Source: Comamonadaceae bacterium 2FH (GTDB lineage Bacteria; Pseudomonadota; Gammaproteobacteria; Burkholderiales; Burkholderiaceae_C). From it: 64,000 nt of DNA. Shown piece by piece: positions 24,289-33,065 of this stretch (positions are counted from its first letter, which is position 1; the number at the start of each line of letters is the position of its first letter). The position numbers and the translations under genes are program-made. The stretch spans positions 179,061 through 243,060 of the forward strand of contig SCMQ01000002.1 of the NCBI GenBank assembly GCA_005503335.1. The letters run 5' to 3'. The notes beneath the pieces were generated by a model. The model was not told the origin of the DNA. It did no database searches and worked only from the letters and a program-made list of their open reading frames with translations.

Positions 24289-25023
24289 ATGCGACTCAAA
24301 GGAAAAACCGCCCTGATCACCGCCGCGGGGCAGGGCATAGGACGCGCCAGCGCCCTGGCCCTGGCTGCCGAGGGCGCCCAGGTCTGGGCCACCGACGTCA
24401 ATCCCAAATTGCTCGACGACTACGACGGCGTGGCCAATGTGCGCGCCGTCAAGCTCGACGTGCTGGACAAGGCGGCCATCGAGCGCCTGGCGGCCGACCT
24501 GCCGGCGCTGGACGTGCTGTTCAACTGCGCCGGCGTGGTGCACAACGGCGCGCTGCTGCAGGCCTCGGACCAGGACCTGGAGTTCGCCTTCCAGCTCAAC
24601 GTGCGCGCCCAGTTCTGGACCATACAGGCCTTCCTGCCCAAGATGCTGGCGGCCGGCGGCGGCAGCATCATCAACATGGCCAGCGTCTGCGGCAGCATCA
24701 AGGGCCTGCCCAACCGCTTCGTCTACGGCACGACCAAGGCCGCCGTGATCGGCCTCACGAAAAGCGTGGCGGCCGACTACGTGGGCCAGGGCATACGCTG
24801 CAACGCCGTCTGCCCCGGCACCGTGGACACGCCTTCGCTGGCCGAACGCATCAATGCCAACGCCGATCCGGCGGCGGCGCGCCAGGCCTTCGTCGCGCGC
24901 CAGCCCATGGGGCGCCTGGCCCAGGCGCACGAGATCGCGCCCCTGGTGCTGTTCCTCGCCAGCGACGAGTCGGCCTTCGTCACGGGCCAGGCCTACGCCA
25001 TCGACGGCGGCATCACCATATGA
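24289..25023 (+). CDS. SDR dehydrogenase, probable 2-keto-3-deoxy-sugar-acid dehydrogenase
   Basis: A 244-residue classical short-chain dehydrogenase. The NAD-binding loop is TAAGQGIGRA, the N-N-A region reads FNCAGVVHNG, and the catalytic pair is YGTTK (Tyr and Lys). The sequence is of the type seen in BDH2-like enzymes and in 2-keto-3-deoxy-L-fuconate 4-dehydrogenases. With the FAH-type hydrolase two genes on, a non-phosphorylative route (dehydratase, dehydrogenase, diketo hydrolase) is a good hypothesis. AAGGAG lies upstream of the ATG. Its stop overlaps the next SDR gene by 4 bp. Confidence 0.88.
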   Translation: MRLKGKTALITAAGQGIGRASALALAAEGAQVWATDVNPKLLDDYDGVANVRAVKLDVLDKAAIERLAADLPALDVLFNCAGVVHNGALLQASDQDLEFAFQLNVRAQFWTIQAFLPKMLAAGGGSIINMASVCGSIKGLPNRFVYGTTKAAVIGLTKSVAADYVGQGIRCNAVCPGTVDTPSLAERINANADPAAARQAFVARQPMGRLAQAHEIAPLVLFLASDESAFVTGQAYAIDGGITI

Positions 25024-25757
25024 ACCAGCTCGACCTGAACGGCCGCCACGCCGTCATCACCGGCGGCGCGGCCGGCCTGGGCCTGGCGATCGCGCAGCGC
25101 ATGCTGGCCTCGGGCGCGCGCGTGACGCTGTGGGACCGCGACCCGCAGGCGCTGGCGTGCGCGGCCGGGCAGCTCGGCGCCGGTGTGCGCACCGTGGCGG
25201 TGGACGTGAGCGAGCACGCCAGCGTGGTGCAGGCGGTGGCGCAGACCGAGGGCGCGATCGACGCCCTGGTCAACAGCGCCGGCGTGACCGGCCCGAACAC
25301 GCGGCTGTGGGACTACCCGCCCGAGGCCTGGCGCCAGGTCTTGGACGTGAATCTCAACGGCCTGTTCTACTGCTGCCGCGAGATCGTGCCGCGCATGCGC
25401 GAGCGCAACTGGGGCCGCATCGTCAACATCGCCTCGGTGGCCGGCAAGGACGGCAACCCCAATGCCAGCGCCTATAGCGCCAGCAAGGCCGCGGTGATCG
25501 CGCTGACCAAGTCGCTGGGCAAGGAACTGGCCGACACCGGCATACGCGTGAACTGCGTGACGCCGGCGGCGGTGAAGACCGCGATCTTCGACCAGATGAC
25601 GCCCGAGCACATCCAGTTCATGCTGTCCAAGATTCCCATGGGCCGCTTCGGCCTGCCGGAGGAGGTCGCCGCCATGGTGGGCTGGCTGTGCACCGAGGAC
25701 TGCTCGTTCTCCACCGGAGCGGTGTTCGACCTCTCGGGCGGGCGCTCCAGCTACTGA
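25020..25757 (+). CDS. SDR-family dehydrogenase
   Basis: A 245-residue short-chain dehydrogenase with TGGAAGLGLAIAQR as cofactor loop, VNSAGVTGPN, and catalytic YSASK. C-terminal VFDLSGGRSSY is of the usual type. It is coupled to the preceding SDR gene by an ATGA overlap and followed 39 bp later by the FAH-type gene. It may oxidise the free sugar (lactone-forming step) or another intermediate; the division of labour between the two SDRs cannot be read from sequence. Confidence 0.88.
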   Translation: MNQLDLNGRHAVITGGAAGLGLAIAQRMLASGARVTLWDRDPQALACAAGQLGAGVRTVAVDVSEHASVVQAVAQTEGAIDALVNSAGVTGPNTRLWDYPPEAWRQVLDVNLNGLFYCCREIVPRMRERNWGRIVNIASVAGKDGNPNASAYSASKAAVIALTKSLGKELADTGIRVNCVTPAAVKTAIFDQMTPEHIQFMLSKIPMGRFGLPEEVAAMVGWLCTEDCSFSTGAVFDLSGGRSSY

Positions 25758-25796
25758 CTTACATTTCAAACCCTTGCATACCAAGAAAGGAATTCG

Positions 25797-26660
25797 ATGA
25801 AACTCGTTCGCTATGGCAAGCCGGGCAAGGAAAAGCCCGGCCTGATCGATGCCGAGGGCAAGCTGCGCGACCTGAGCGGCGTGATCGCCGACATCACGCC
25901 CGAGCAGCTGGGCGACAAGGCGCTGGCCAAGCTCGCCAAGCTCAAGACCGACAAGCTGCCGCTGGTCAAGGGCAAGCCGCGCATGGGCTGCCCGGTGGCG
26001 GGCGTCGGCAAGTTCATCGCCATCGGCCTGAACTATGCCGACCATGCGGCCGAGTCCAATCTGCCCATCCCCAAGGAGCCCATCGTCTTCACCAAGGCGA
26101 CCAGCTGCATCCAGGGGCCCAACGACGACGTGATGCTGCCCAAGGGTTCCAAGAAGACCGACTGGGAAGTCGAGCTCGGCGTGGTGATCGGCGCCAAGGC
26201 CCAGTACGTCTCGCAGAAGGACGCGCTCAACTACGTGGCCGGCTACTGCACCATCAACGACGTCAGCGAGCGCGAGTACCAGATCGAGCGCGGCGGCACC
26301 TGGGACAAGGGCAAGGGCTGCGACACCTTCGGCCCCATCGGCCCCTGGCTGGTCACGCGCGACGAGGTGGCCAACCCGCAGAAGCTGGACATGTGGCTGG
26401 ACGTCAACGGCGAGCGCATGCAGACCGGCAACACCAGGACCATGATCTTCAACGTGGCCAAGCTGGTCAGCTACGTGAGCCAGTTCATGACGCTGATGCC
26501 GGGCGATGTGATCACCACCGGCACCCCGCCGGGCGTGGGCATGGGCATCAAGAAGAACGGCGAGGCCGCGCCGGTCTATCTGAAGAAGGGCGACGTGATC
26601 ACCCTGGGCATAGAAGGCCTGGGCGAGCAGCGCCAGCTCGTCGTGCCGTTCAAGCTCTGA
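25797..26660 (+). CDS. FAH-family hydrolase, probable diketo-deoxy-sugar-acid hydrolase
   Basis: A 287-residue fumarylacetoacetate-hydrolase-family enzyme. IGLNYADHAAES, DWEVELGVVIG (metal-binding acidic residues), RGGTWDKGKGCDTFGPIGPW and TGTPPGVGMG are typical (FGPIGPWLVT seen). Close types cleave 2,4-diketo-3-deoxy-L-fuconate or -rhamnonate into pyruvate and lactate; ureidoglycolate lyase-annotated proteins are similar, so the name is tentative. Context with two SDRs and a UxaA-type dehydratase favours the sugar-acid role. AAGGAA precedes the ATG and a strong terminator follows. Confidence 0.88.
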   Translation: MKLVRYGKPGKEKPGLIDAEGKLRDLSGVIADITPEQLGDKALAKLAKLKTDKLPLVKGKPRMGCPVAGVGKFIAIGLNYADHAAESNLPIPKEPIVFTKATSCIQGPNDDVMLPKGSKKTDWEVELGVVIGAKAQYVSQKDALNYVAGYCTINDVSEREYQIERGGTWDKGKGCDTFGPIGPWLVTRDEVANPQKLDMWLDVNGERMQTGNTRTMIFNVAKLVSYVSQFMTLMPGDVITTGTPPGVGMGIKKNGEAAPVYLKKGDVITLGIEGLGEQRQLVVPFKL

Positions 26661-26676
26661 GCGCTGCCTTCCTCTT

Positions 26677-26710
26677 GAAAACGGGCTGCTGTGCGGCCCG
26701 TTTTCTTTTT
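26677..26710 (+). terminator. Rho-independent terminator after the FAH gene
   Basis: GAAAACGGGC and GCCCGTTTTC form a perfect 10-bp stem (26677-26686, 26696-26705) with a 9-bp loop, followed by TTTTT. It ends the SDR-SDR-FAH operon. Confidence 0.9.
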
Positions 26711-26771
26711 CCCCTTCGAAAAAACAAATCGGCCGGGGATAGGCAGCGGCCAAGAAATGCTGCAAAATAGC

Positions 26772-26783
26772 ACGATCGTTCGT
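26772..26783. promoter_or_regulatory. ACGATCGT palindrome, probable TetR operator
   Basis: ACGATCGT (26772-26779) with adjoining TCGT lies 15-26 bp before the TetR-family start, in the promoter region. Self-regulation and control of the following fatty-acid operon are inferred. Confidence 0.45.
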
Positions 26784-26797
26784 TTTATTTTTCAATC

Positions 26798-27496
26798 ATG
26801 GCCACCGATTCCTCCGCCAAGACCGCGCGCGCCGCCGAGCGTGGCGGCCGTGCCCTGCAAAAAGGCCAGCAGACCAAGGCCGTCATCGTCGAGGCGGCGC
26901 TGGGCCTGGCCACCCAGATCGGCCTGGAAGGCCTGTCCATAGGCGCCCTGGCCGAGGTCACGGGCATGAGCAAGTCGGGCGTGTTCGCCCATTTCGGCTC
27001 GCGCGAGGAGCTGCAGATCTCGGTGATCCGCGAGTACCACGTGCGCTTCGAGGACGAGGTGTTCTACCCGGCCATGCAGGCGCCGCGCGGCCTGCCGCGC
27101 CTGCGCGCCCTGTTCGACAACTGGATGCAGCGCACCTCGACCGAGATCGACTCGGGCTGCCTCTACATCGGCGGCGCGGTCGAGTTCGACGACCGGCCCG
27201 GGCCGGTGCGCGACGCGCTGGCCAGCTCGGTCAACACCTGGCTGGCCGCCATGCACCGCGCCGTGGTCCAGGCCCAGGAGGAGGGCCACCTGCGCGCCGA
27301 CGCCGACGAGCAGCAGATCGCCTTCGAGATCCACGCCATGATCCTGGCCCTGCACTACGAGGCGCGCTTTCTGAAAAAGCCCGGCGCCATCGCGCGCGCC
27401 CACGCCGGCTTCGACAACATCCTGGCGCGCTGCAGCGCCGCTCCGGCAGCTGGCCCGGAGCCCGCGCGTGCGCGCAGCCGTTCACGTTCTTCCTGA
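26798..27496 (+). CDS. TetR-family regulator of the downstream beta-oxidation operon
   Basis: A 232-residue TetR-type repressor. HTH: SIGALAEVTGMSKSGVFAHFG, then SREELQISVIREYH. The C-terminal ligand domain ends in a basic Arg/Ser tail. It is the first gene of a run of fatty-acid degradation genes, 35 bp ahead of the acyl-CoA dehydrogenase, so an acyl-CoA-responsive repressor (comparable to betaproteobacterial FadP-type regulators) is likely. The identity as FadP is inference from position. Confidence 0.85.
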   Translation: MATDSSAKTARAAERGGRALQKGQQTKAVIVEAALGLATQIGLEGLSIGALAEVTGMSKSGVFAHFGSREELQISVIREYHVRFEDEVFYPAMQAPRGLPRLRALFDNWMQRTSTEIDSGCLYIGGAVEFDDRPGPVRDALASSVNTWLAAMHRAVVQAQEEGHLRADADEQQIAFEIHAMILALHYEARFLKKPGAIARAHAGFDNILARCSAAPAAGPEPARARSRSRSS

Positions 27497-27531
27497 TTCC
27501 CACCATTCGTCCAAATCCCAAGGAGCCCGAC

Positions 27532-29328
27532 ATGCCCAGCTACACCCCGCCCCTGCGCGACATGCAGTTCGTGCTGCACGAACTGCTGCACGTCACCGAC
27601 GAGCTGCGCGCGCTGCCGCGCCACGCCGAGGTCGACGCCGACACCATCAACGCCGTGCTCGAGGAGGGGGGCAAGTTCGCGGCCGAGGTCACCTTCCCGC
27701 TCAACCTGAGCGGCGACGCCGAGGGCTGCCAGCTGGACCAGGCCACGCACGAGGTGCGCACGCCCCAGGGCTTCAAGGCGGCCTACGCCCAGTACGTGGA
27801 AGGCGGCTGGGCGGCGCTGTCCTGCGACCCCGAATACGGCGGCCAGGGCCTGCCCTTCGCGCTCAACCAGTGCTTCTACGAGATGCTGAACTCGGCCAAC
27901 CAGGCCTGGACCATGTACCCCGGCCTCTCGCACGGTGCCTACGAATGCCTGCACGCCCACGGCACCGAGGAGCAGAAGGCGCTCTACCTGCCCAAGCTCA
28001 CCAGCGGCGAATGGACCGGCACCATGTGCCTGACCGAGCCGCATTGCGGCACCGACCTGGGCCTGCTGCGCAGCAAGGCCGAGCCCCAGGCCGACGGCAG
28101 CTACCGCATCACCGGCAACAAGATCTTCATCAGCGCCGGCGAGCACGACCTGGCGCCCAACATCGTGCACCTGGTGCTGGCCCGCCTGCCCGACGCGCCG
28201 CCCGGCAGCAAGGGCATCAGCCTGTTCGCCGTGCCCAAGTTCAAGGTGAACGCCGACGGCTCGCCGGGGGAGCGCAATGGCATCTACTGCGGCGGCCTGG
28301 AACACAAGATGGGCATCCACGGCAACGCCACCTGCCAGATGGTGCTCGAGGGCGCGGTCGGCAGCCTGGTCGGCCAGCCCAACAAGGGCCTGCAGGCCAT
28401 GTTCGTGATGATGAATGCCGCCCGCCTGGGCGTGGGCAACCAGTCGCTGGGCCTGACCGAGGTGGCCTACCAGAACGCGCTGGCCTACGCCAAGGAGCGC
28501 CTGCAGATGCGCTCGCTGACCGGCCCCAAGGCCAAGGACCAGCCGGCCGACCCCATCATCGTCCATCCCGACGTGCGCAAGATGCTGCTCACGGCCAAGG
28601 CCTGGGCCGAGGGCGGCCGCGCGCTCGCCAGCTTCTGCGCCCTGCTGCTCGACAAGGAGCTGCACCACCCCGACGAGAAGCAGCGCCAGGACAGCGCCGA
28701 GCTGCTGGCCCTGCTCACCCCCATCGTCAAGGCCTTCCTCACCGACAACGGCTACCAGGCCGCCACGCTGTGCCAGCAGGTGTTCGGCGGCCACGGCTAC
28801 ATCCGCGAGTCGGGTATGGAGCAGTACGTGCGCGACGCCCGCATCAACATGATCTACGAGGGCACGAACACCGTGCAGTCGCTGGACCTGCTGGCGCGCA
28901 AGGTGCTGGCCAACAACGGCGCCACGCTCAAGAAGTTCGGCAAGCTGGTCGCCGCCCTGGTCGAGGAGGAGGGCGTGAACGAGAAGATGGCCGAGTTCAT
29001 CAACCCGCTGGCCTACCTGGGCGAGCAGATGACGAAGTTCACCACCGAGATCGGCTTCAAGGGCTTCCAGAACGCCGACGAGGTCGGCGCCGCGGCGGTG
29101 GACTACCTGCGTGTGGCCGGCCATCTGGTATTCGGCTACTTCTGGGCGCGCATGGCCCAGGTGGCGCTGCGCCGCATTGCCGAGGGCAGCGCCGATCCCT
29201 TCTACCAGGCCAAGCTGCAGACCGCGCGCTTTTATTTCGCCAAGCTGTTCCCCGAGACCGCGATGCTGATGCGCAGCGCGCGCGCCGGCGCCAAGGTCCT
29301 GATGGACACCGACGCGGCCCTGGCTTGA
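27532..29328 (+). CDS. Acyl-CoA dehydrogenase (long form with C-terminal domain)
   Basis: A 598-residue acyl-CoA dehydrogenase of the long type with an extra C-terminal domain, the same architecture as DmdC-like and many beta-oxidation enzymes. MCLTEPHCGTDLG is the FAD/substrate motif, VFGGHGYIRESGMEQYVRDARI follows (GGHGYIRESGMEQYVRDAR), and the catalytic Glu is in IYEGTN. It catalyses the first, FAD-dependent step of beta-oxidation. AAGGAG precedes the ATG. It is followed by the hydroxyacyl dehydrogenase gene after 19 bp. Confidence 0.93.
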   Translation: MPSYTPPLRDMQFVLHELLHVTDELRALPRHAEVDADTINAVLEEGGKFAAEVTFPLNLSGDAEGCQLDQATHEVRTPQGFKAAYAQYVEGGWAALSCDPEYGGQGLPFALNQCFYEMLNSANQAWTMYPGLSHGAYECLHAHGTEEQKALYLPKLTSGEWTGTMCLTEPHCGTDLGLLRSKAEPQADGSYRITGNKIFISAGEHDLAPNIVHLVLARLPDAPPGSKGISLFAVPKFKVNADGSPGERNGIYCGGLEHKMGIHGNATCQMVLEGAVGSLVGQPNKGLQAMFVMMNAARLGVGNQSLGLTEVAYQNALAYAKERLQMRSLTGPKAKDQPADPIIVHPDVRKMLLTAKAWAEGGRALASFCALLLDKELHHPDEKQRQDSAELLALLTPIVKAFLTDNGYQAATLCQQVFGGHGYIRESGMEQYVRDARINMIYEGTNTVQSLDLLARKVLANNGATLKKFGKLVAALVEEEGVNEKMAEFINPLAYLGEQMTKFTTEIGFKGFQNADEVGAAAVDYLRVAGHLVFGYFWARMAQVALRRIAEGSADPFYQAKLQTARFYFAKLFPETAMLMRSARAGAKVLMDTDAALA

Positions 29329-29347
29329 GCGGCGCGGAGGAAACGCC

Positions 29348-31780
29348 ATGTCACGCTTTCAAGTGAAAAAAGTCGCCGTGCTCGGCGCGGGCGTCATGGG
29401 CGCCCAGATCGCCGCCCACCTGGTCAACGTCAAGGTGCCGGTGCTGCTGTTCGATCTTCCCGCCAACGGGACGGGCGGAGGGGCCCCGTCCCCCTCCTCA
29501 TCAGGGCCCAAGAACGGCATCGTGCTCAAGGCCATCGAGGGTCTGAAGAAGCTCAAGCCCGCGCCCCTGGGCGTGGCCGAGGACGCAGCCCTGATCCAGG
29601 CCGCCAACTACGAGGAGCACCTGGCATCGCTGCGCGAGTGCGACCTGGTCATCGAGGCCATCGCCGAGCGCATGGACTGGAAGCACGATCTCTACCAGAA
29701 GATCGCGCCCTTCATCGCGCCGCACGCCATCCTGGCCAGCAACACCTCGGGCCTGGCTATCACCCGGCTAGCCGAGGCCCTGCCCGAGGCGCTCAAGCCG
29801 CGCTTTTGCGGCATCCACTTCTTCAACCCGCCGCGCTACATGAGCCTGGTCGAGCTGATCGCCACGCCGAACACCCAGGCCAGTATCCTCGACGACCTGG
29901 AAAGCTTCGTCACCAGCGGCCTGGGCAAGGGCGTGGTGCGCGCCAAGGACACGCCCAACTTCGTCGCCAACCGCATCGGCATCGCCGGCATGCTCTCGAC
30001 CATGAAGGAGGCCGAGCGCTTCGGCCTCGCGTTCGACGTGGTCGACGACCTGACCGGCAAGCGCCTGGGCCGTGCCAGCTCGGGCACCTTCCGCACCGCC
30101 GACGTGGTGGGCCTGGACACCCTGGCCCATGTGATCCGCACGCTGCAGGACAACCTCGACGAGCAGAGCGACCCGTTCTACCCCAGCTTCGGCACGCCCG
30201 AAGTGCTTAAGACCCTGCTCGAGGGCGGGCAGCTGGGCCAGAAGTCCGGGGCCGGCTTCTACAAGAAGCAGGGCCGCGAAGTGCTGCGCTACGACCCTAG
30301 GACCAAGGACTACGTGGCGGCCGGCCAGAAGGCCGACGAGGTCTACGGCCGCATGCTGAAGAAACCGGCGGCCGAGCGCCTCAAGCTGCTGCGCAGCAGC
30401 GAAGGCGCGCAGGGAAGATTCTTGTGGGCGATCCTGCGCAACAGCTTCCACTACGCCGCCCTGCACCTGGACCGCATCGCCGAGACCGCGCGCGACGTCG
30501 ATCTGGCCATGCGCTGGGGCTTCGGCATGCAGCAGGGCCCGTTCGAGCTCTGGCAGGAGGCCGGCTGGCTGGCGGTGGCCCGCATGGTTCAGGAGGACAT
30601 AGACGCCGGCCTGGCGCTGTGCTCGGCGCCGCTGCCCGACTGGGTCTTCACCGGGCCGGTGGCCGAGGCCGGTGGCGTGCACCAGGCCCAGGGCTCGTGG
30701 AACCCGGCCGCCGGCCGCTTCGAGCCGCGCCGCCAGCTGCCGGTGCATGCGCGCCAGCTGTTTCCCGAGTTGCTGCTAGGCGAGGCCGGGCCGAAGTTCG
30801 AGGGCGCGGGCCAGACCCTGCAGGAGGACGCGGCGATCCGCCTGTGGACGCTCGATGGCGAGCTCCTGATCGCGAGCATCAAGTCCAAGATGCACGCGAT
30901 CAGCCCGGCCGTGGCCGAAGGCCTGTCGCGCGCGGTGGACCTGGCCGAGCAGGGCTACCAGGGCCTGGTGATCTGGTCGGGCGACGAGCCCTTCAGCGCC
31001 GGCGCCGACCTGCAGTCCATGCTGCCGGGCTTCATGATGGGCGGCGTCGCGGCCATCGACGAGGCCGAGCACGAGCTGCAGCGCATCATGCTCAAGCTGC
31101 GCTACGCCAGCGTGCCCGTGGTCTCGGCCATCCGCGGCCTGGCCCTGGGCGGCGGCTGCGAGCTGGCCCTGCACTCGGCGCGCCGCGTGGCCCACATGGA
31201 AAGCTACATCGGTCTGGTCGAAGTCGGCGTGGGCCTGGTGCCCGGCGCGGGTGGTCTGACCTATATTGCGCGCCGTGCCGCCGAGAACGCGGCCCGCTCG
31301 ACGGGCAAGGACCTGCTGCCCTTCCTGACCGAGGGCTTCACCGCCGCGGCCATGGCCCGGGTCGGCACCAGCGCGCTCGAGTCGCGCCAGCTCGGCTATC
31401 TGCTGGACAGCGACGTCATCGTGCCGCACAAGGACGAACTGCTGTACGTCGCGCTGAACGAGGCCCGGGCCCTGTTCCAGGGCGGCTGGCGGCCGCCGCA
31501 CCGGCGCCTGTTCCCGGTGGCGGGGCGCGACGGCCGCGCCACCATCCTGGGCCAGCTGGTCAACATGCGCGACGGCGGTTTCATCAGCCAGCACGACTTC
31601 CACATCGCCGACCTGATCGCCGGCGTGCTGACCGGCGGCGAGGTCGAGCCCGGCACCCTGGTCAGCGAGGACTACCTGATGACGCTGGAGCGCCGCGCCT
31701 TCTGCGCGCTGCTGGCCCACCCCAAGACCCAGGAGCGCATCATGGCCATGCTGTCCACCGGCAAGCCGCTGCGCAACTGA
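29348..31780 (+). CDS. 3-hydroxyacyl-CoA dehydrogenase / enoyl-CoA hydratase fusion
   Basis: An 810-residue bifunctional beta-oxidation enzyme with the dehydrogenase first (VAVLGAGVMGAQIAAHL; FCGIHFFNPPRYMSLVE) and the crotonase domain at about 490-690 (SAGADLQSML; ALGGGCELALH; GLVPGAGGL). This order is that of FadN-like proteins, opposite to E. coli FadB. A Gly/Pro/Ser stretch (about 40-55) is inserted after the first beta-strand pair of the Rossmann fold. It works with the acyl-CoA dehydrogenase upstream and the thiolase downstream to complete a turn of beta-oxidation. Confidence 0.92.
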   Translation: MSRFQVKKVAVLGAGVMGAQIAAHLVNVKVPVLLFDLPANGTGGGAPSPSSSGPKNGIVLKAIEGLKKLKPAPLGVAEDAALIQAANYEEHLASLRECDLVIEAIAERMDWKHDLYQKIAPFIAPHAILASNTSGLAITRLAEALPEALKPRFCGIHFFNPPRYMSLVELIATPNTQASILDDLESFVTSGLGKGVVRAKDTPNFVANRIGIAGMLSTMKEAERFGLAFDVVDDLTGKRLGRASSGTFRTADVVGLDTLAHVIRTLQDNLDEQSDPFYPSFGTPEVLKTLLEGGQLGQKSGAGFYKKQGREVLRYDPRTKDYVAAGQKADEVYGRMLKKPAAERLKLLRSSEGAQGRFLWAILRNSFHYAALHLDRIAETARDVDLAMRWGFGMQQGPFELWQEAGWLAVARMVQEDIDAGLALCSAPLPDWVFTGPVAEAGGVHQAQGSWNPAAGRFEPRRQLPVHARQLFPELLLGEAGPKFEGAGQTLQEDAAIRLWTLDGELLIASIKSKMHAISPAVAEGLSRAVDLAEQGYQGLVIWSGDEPFSAGADLQSMLPGFMMGGVAAIDEAEHELQRIMLKLRYASVPVVSAIRGLALGGGCELALHSARRVAHMESYIGLVEVGVGLVPGAGGLTYIARRAAENAARSTGKDLLPFLTEGFTAAAMARVGTSALESRQLGYLLDSDVIVPHKDELLYVALNEARALFQGGWRPPHRRLFPVAGRDGRATILGQLVNMRDGGFISQHDFHIADLIAGVLTGGEVEPGTLVSEDYLMTLERRAFCALLAHPKTQERIMAMLSTGKPLRN

Positions 31781-31787
31781 TCCCTCA

Positions 31788-31808
31788 CCTTCCCCCAGAG
31801 GGGGAAGG
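31788..31808. repeat. CCTTCCCCC hairpin, dispersed palindrome family
   Basis: CCTTCCCCC, loop AGA, GGGGGAAGG between the dehydrogenase and thiolase genes; preceded by TCCCTCA as in the other copies. Intercistronic repeat that may stabilise the mRNA. Confidence 0.6.
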
Positions 31809-31832
31809 AGCAAGGCAGCTAAGGAGCTTTTC

Positions 31833-33038
31833 ATGAAACAAATTCAAGACGCCTACATCGTCGCCGCGACGCGCACGCCGATCGGCAGGTCGCACAAGGG
31901 CTACTTCCGCCACACCCGTCCCGACGAGCTGCTGGCCACCGTGCTGCGCTCGGCCCTGGCCCAGGCGCCGGGGCTGGACCCGCAGGCCATCGAGGACGTG
32001 ATCTGCGGCTGCGCCATCCCCGAGGGCCAGCAGGGCCTGAACGTGGCGCGCATAGGCGCGGTGCTGGCCGGCCTGCCGAAAAGCGTGGGCGGCATCACCG
32101 TCAACCGCTTCTGCGCCTCCGGGCTCTCGGCCGTGCAGATGGCGGCCGACCGCATCCGCGTGGGCGAGGCCGAGGTCATGGTCGCGGCCGGCGCCGAGAG
32201 CATGAGCATGGTGCCCATGATGGGCAACACGCCCAGCCTCTCGCCCACGATCTTCGCCAATACCGAGGACGTGGACCAATACGGCATCGCCTACGGCATG
32301 GGCCTGACGGCCGAGAAGGTGGCCCAGCAGTGGAAGGTCTCGCGCCAGGCGCAGGACGAATTTGCCTACCGCTCGCACATGAAGGCGGTCGCCGCGATGC
32401 AGGCCGGCGAGTTCACGGCCGAGATCACGCCGGTCGAGCTCAGCGAGCGCAGCGTCGACCTGGCCACCGCCGAGGTCGCCGTCCGGACCCGCAGCGTGAG
32501 CCTGGACGAAGGCGCCCGCCCCGACACCACACCCGAAGGCCTGGCCAAACTCCGGGCCGTGTTCGCCGCGCGCGGCTCGGTCACGGCCGGCAACAGCTCG
32601 CAGACCTCGGACGGCGCGGGCGCGCTGATCCTGGCCAGCGAGGCGGCCGTCAAGCGCTTCGGCCTCACGCCGCTGGCGCGCTTCGTCAGCTTTGCCAGCC
32701 GCGGCGTGCCGCCCCACCTGATGGGCATAGGCCCGATAGCGGCCATCCCGGCCGCGCTGCACCAGGCTGGCCTGAAGCAGGACGACATCGACTGGATCGA
32801 GCTCAACGAGGCCTTCGCCGCCCAGTCGCTGGCCGTGATGGGCAGCCTGGGCCTGGACCCGGCCAGGGTCAACCCCATGGGCGGCGCGATCGCGCTCGGC
32901 CACCCGCTGGGCGCCACCGGCGCTATCCGTTCGGCGACAGTGGTGCACGCGCTGCGGCGGCACAATAAGCGCTACGGCATGGTCACCATGTGCGTGGGCA
33001 TGGGGCAGGGCGCGGCCGGCATCTTCGAGCGCGTCTGA
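31833..33038 (+). CDS. fadA: Acetyl-CoA C-acyltransferase (3-ketoacyl-CoA thiolase)
   Basis: A 401-residue thiolase. The acylated cysteine is Cys94 in NRFCASGLSAVQ; NEAFAAQSLAVMG carries the catalytic Asn-Glu region, GGAIALGHPLGATGA the histidine motif, and CVGMGQGAAGIFE the second cysteine. It cleaves 3-ketoacyl-CoA to acetyl-CoA and a shortened acyl-CoA. AAGGAG lies upstream of the ATG. The thioesterase gene follows after 27 bp. Confidence 0.94.
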   Translation: MKQIQDAYIVAATRTPIGRSHKGYFRHTRPDELLATVLRSALAQAPGLDPQAIEDVICGCAIPEGQQGLNVARIGAVLAGLPKSVGGITVNRFCASGLSAVQMAADRIRVGEAEVMVAAGAESMSMVPMMGNTPSLSPTIFANTEDVDQYGIAYGMGLTAEKVAQQWKVSRQAQDEFAYRSHMKAVAAMQAGEFTAEITPVELSERSVDLATAEVAVRTRSVSLDEGARPDTTPEGLAKLRAVFAARGSVTAGNSSQTSDGAGALILASEAAVKRFGLTPLARFVSFASRGVPPHLMGIGPIAAIPAALHQAGLKQDDIDWIELNEAFAAQSLAVMGSLGLDPARVNPMGGAIALGHPLGATGAIRSATVVHALRRHNKRYGMVTMCVGMGQGAAGIFERV

Positions 33039-33065
33039 GACCTGCCCCCAGCGAGGAGTACAGCG

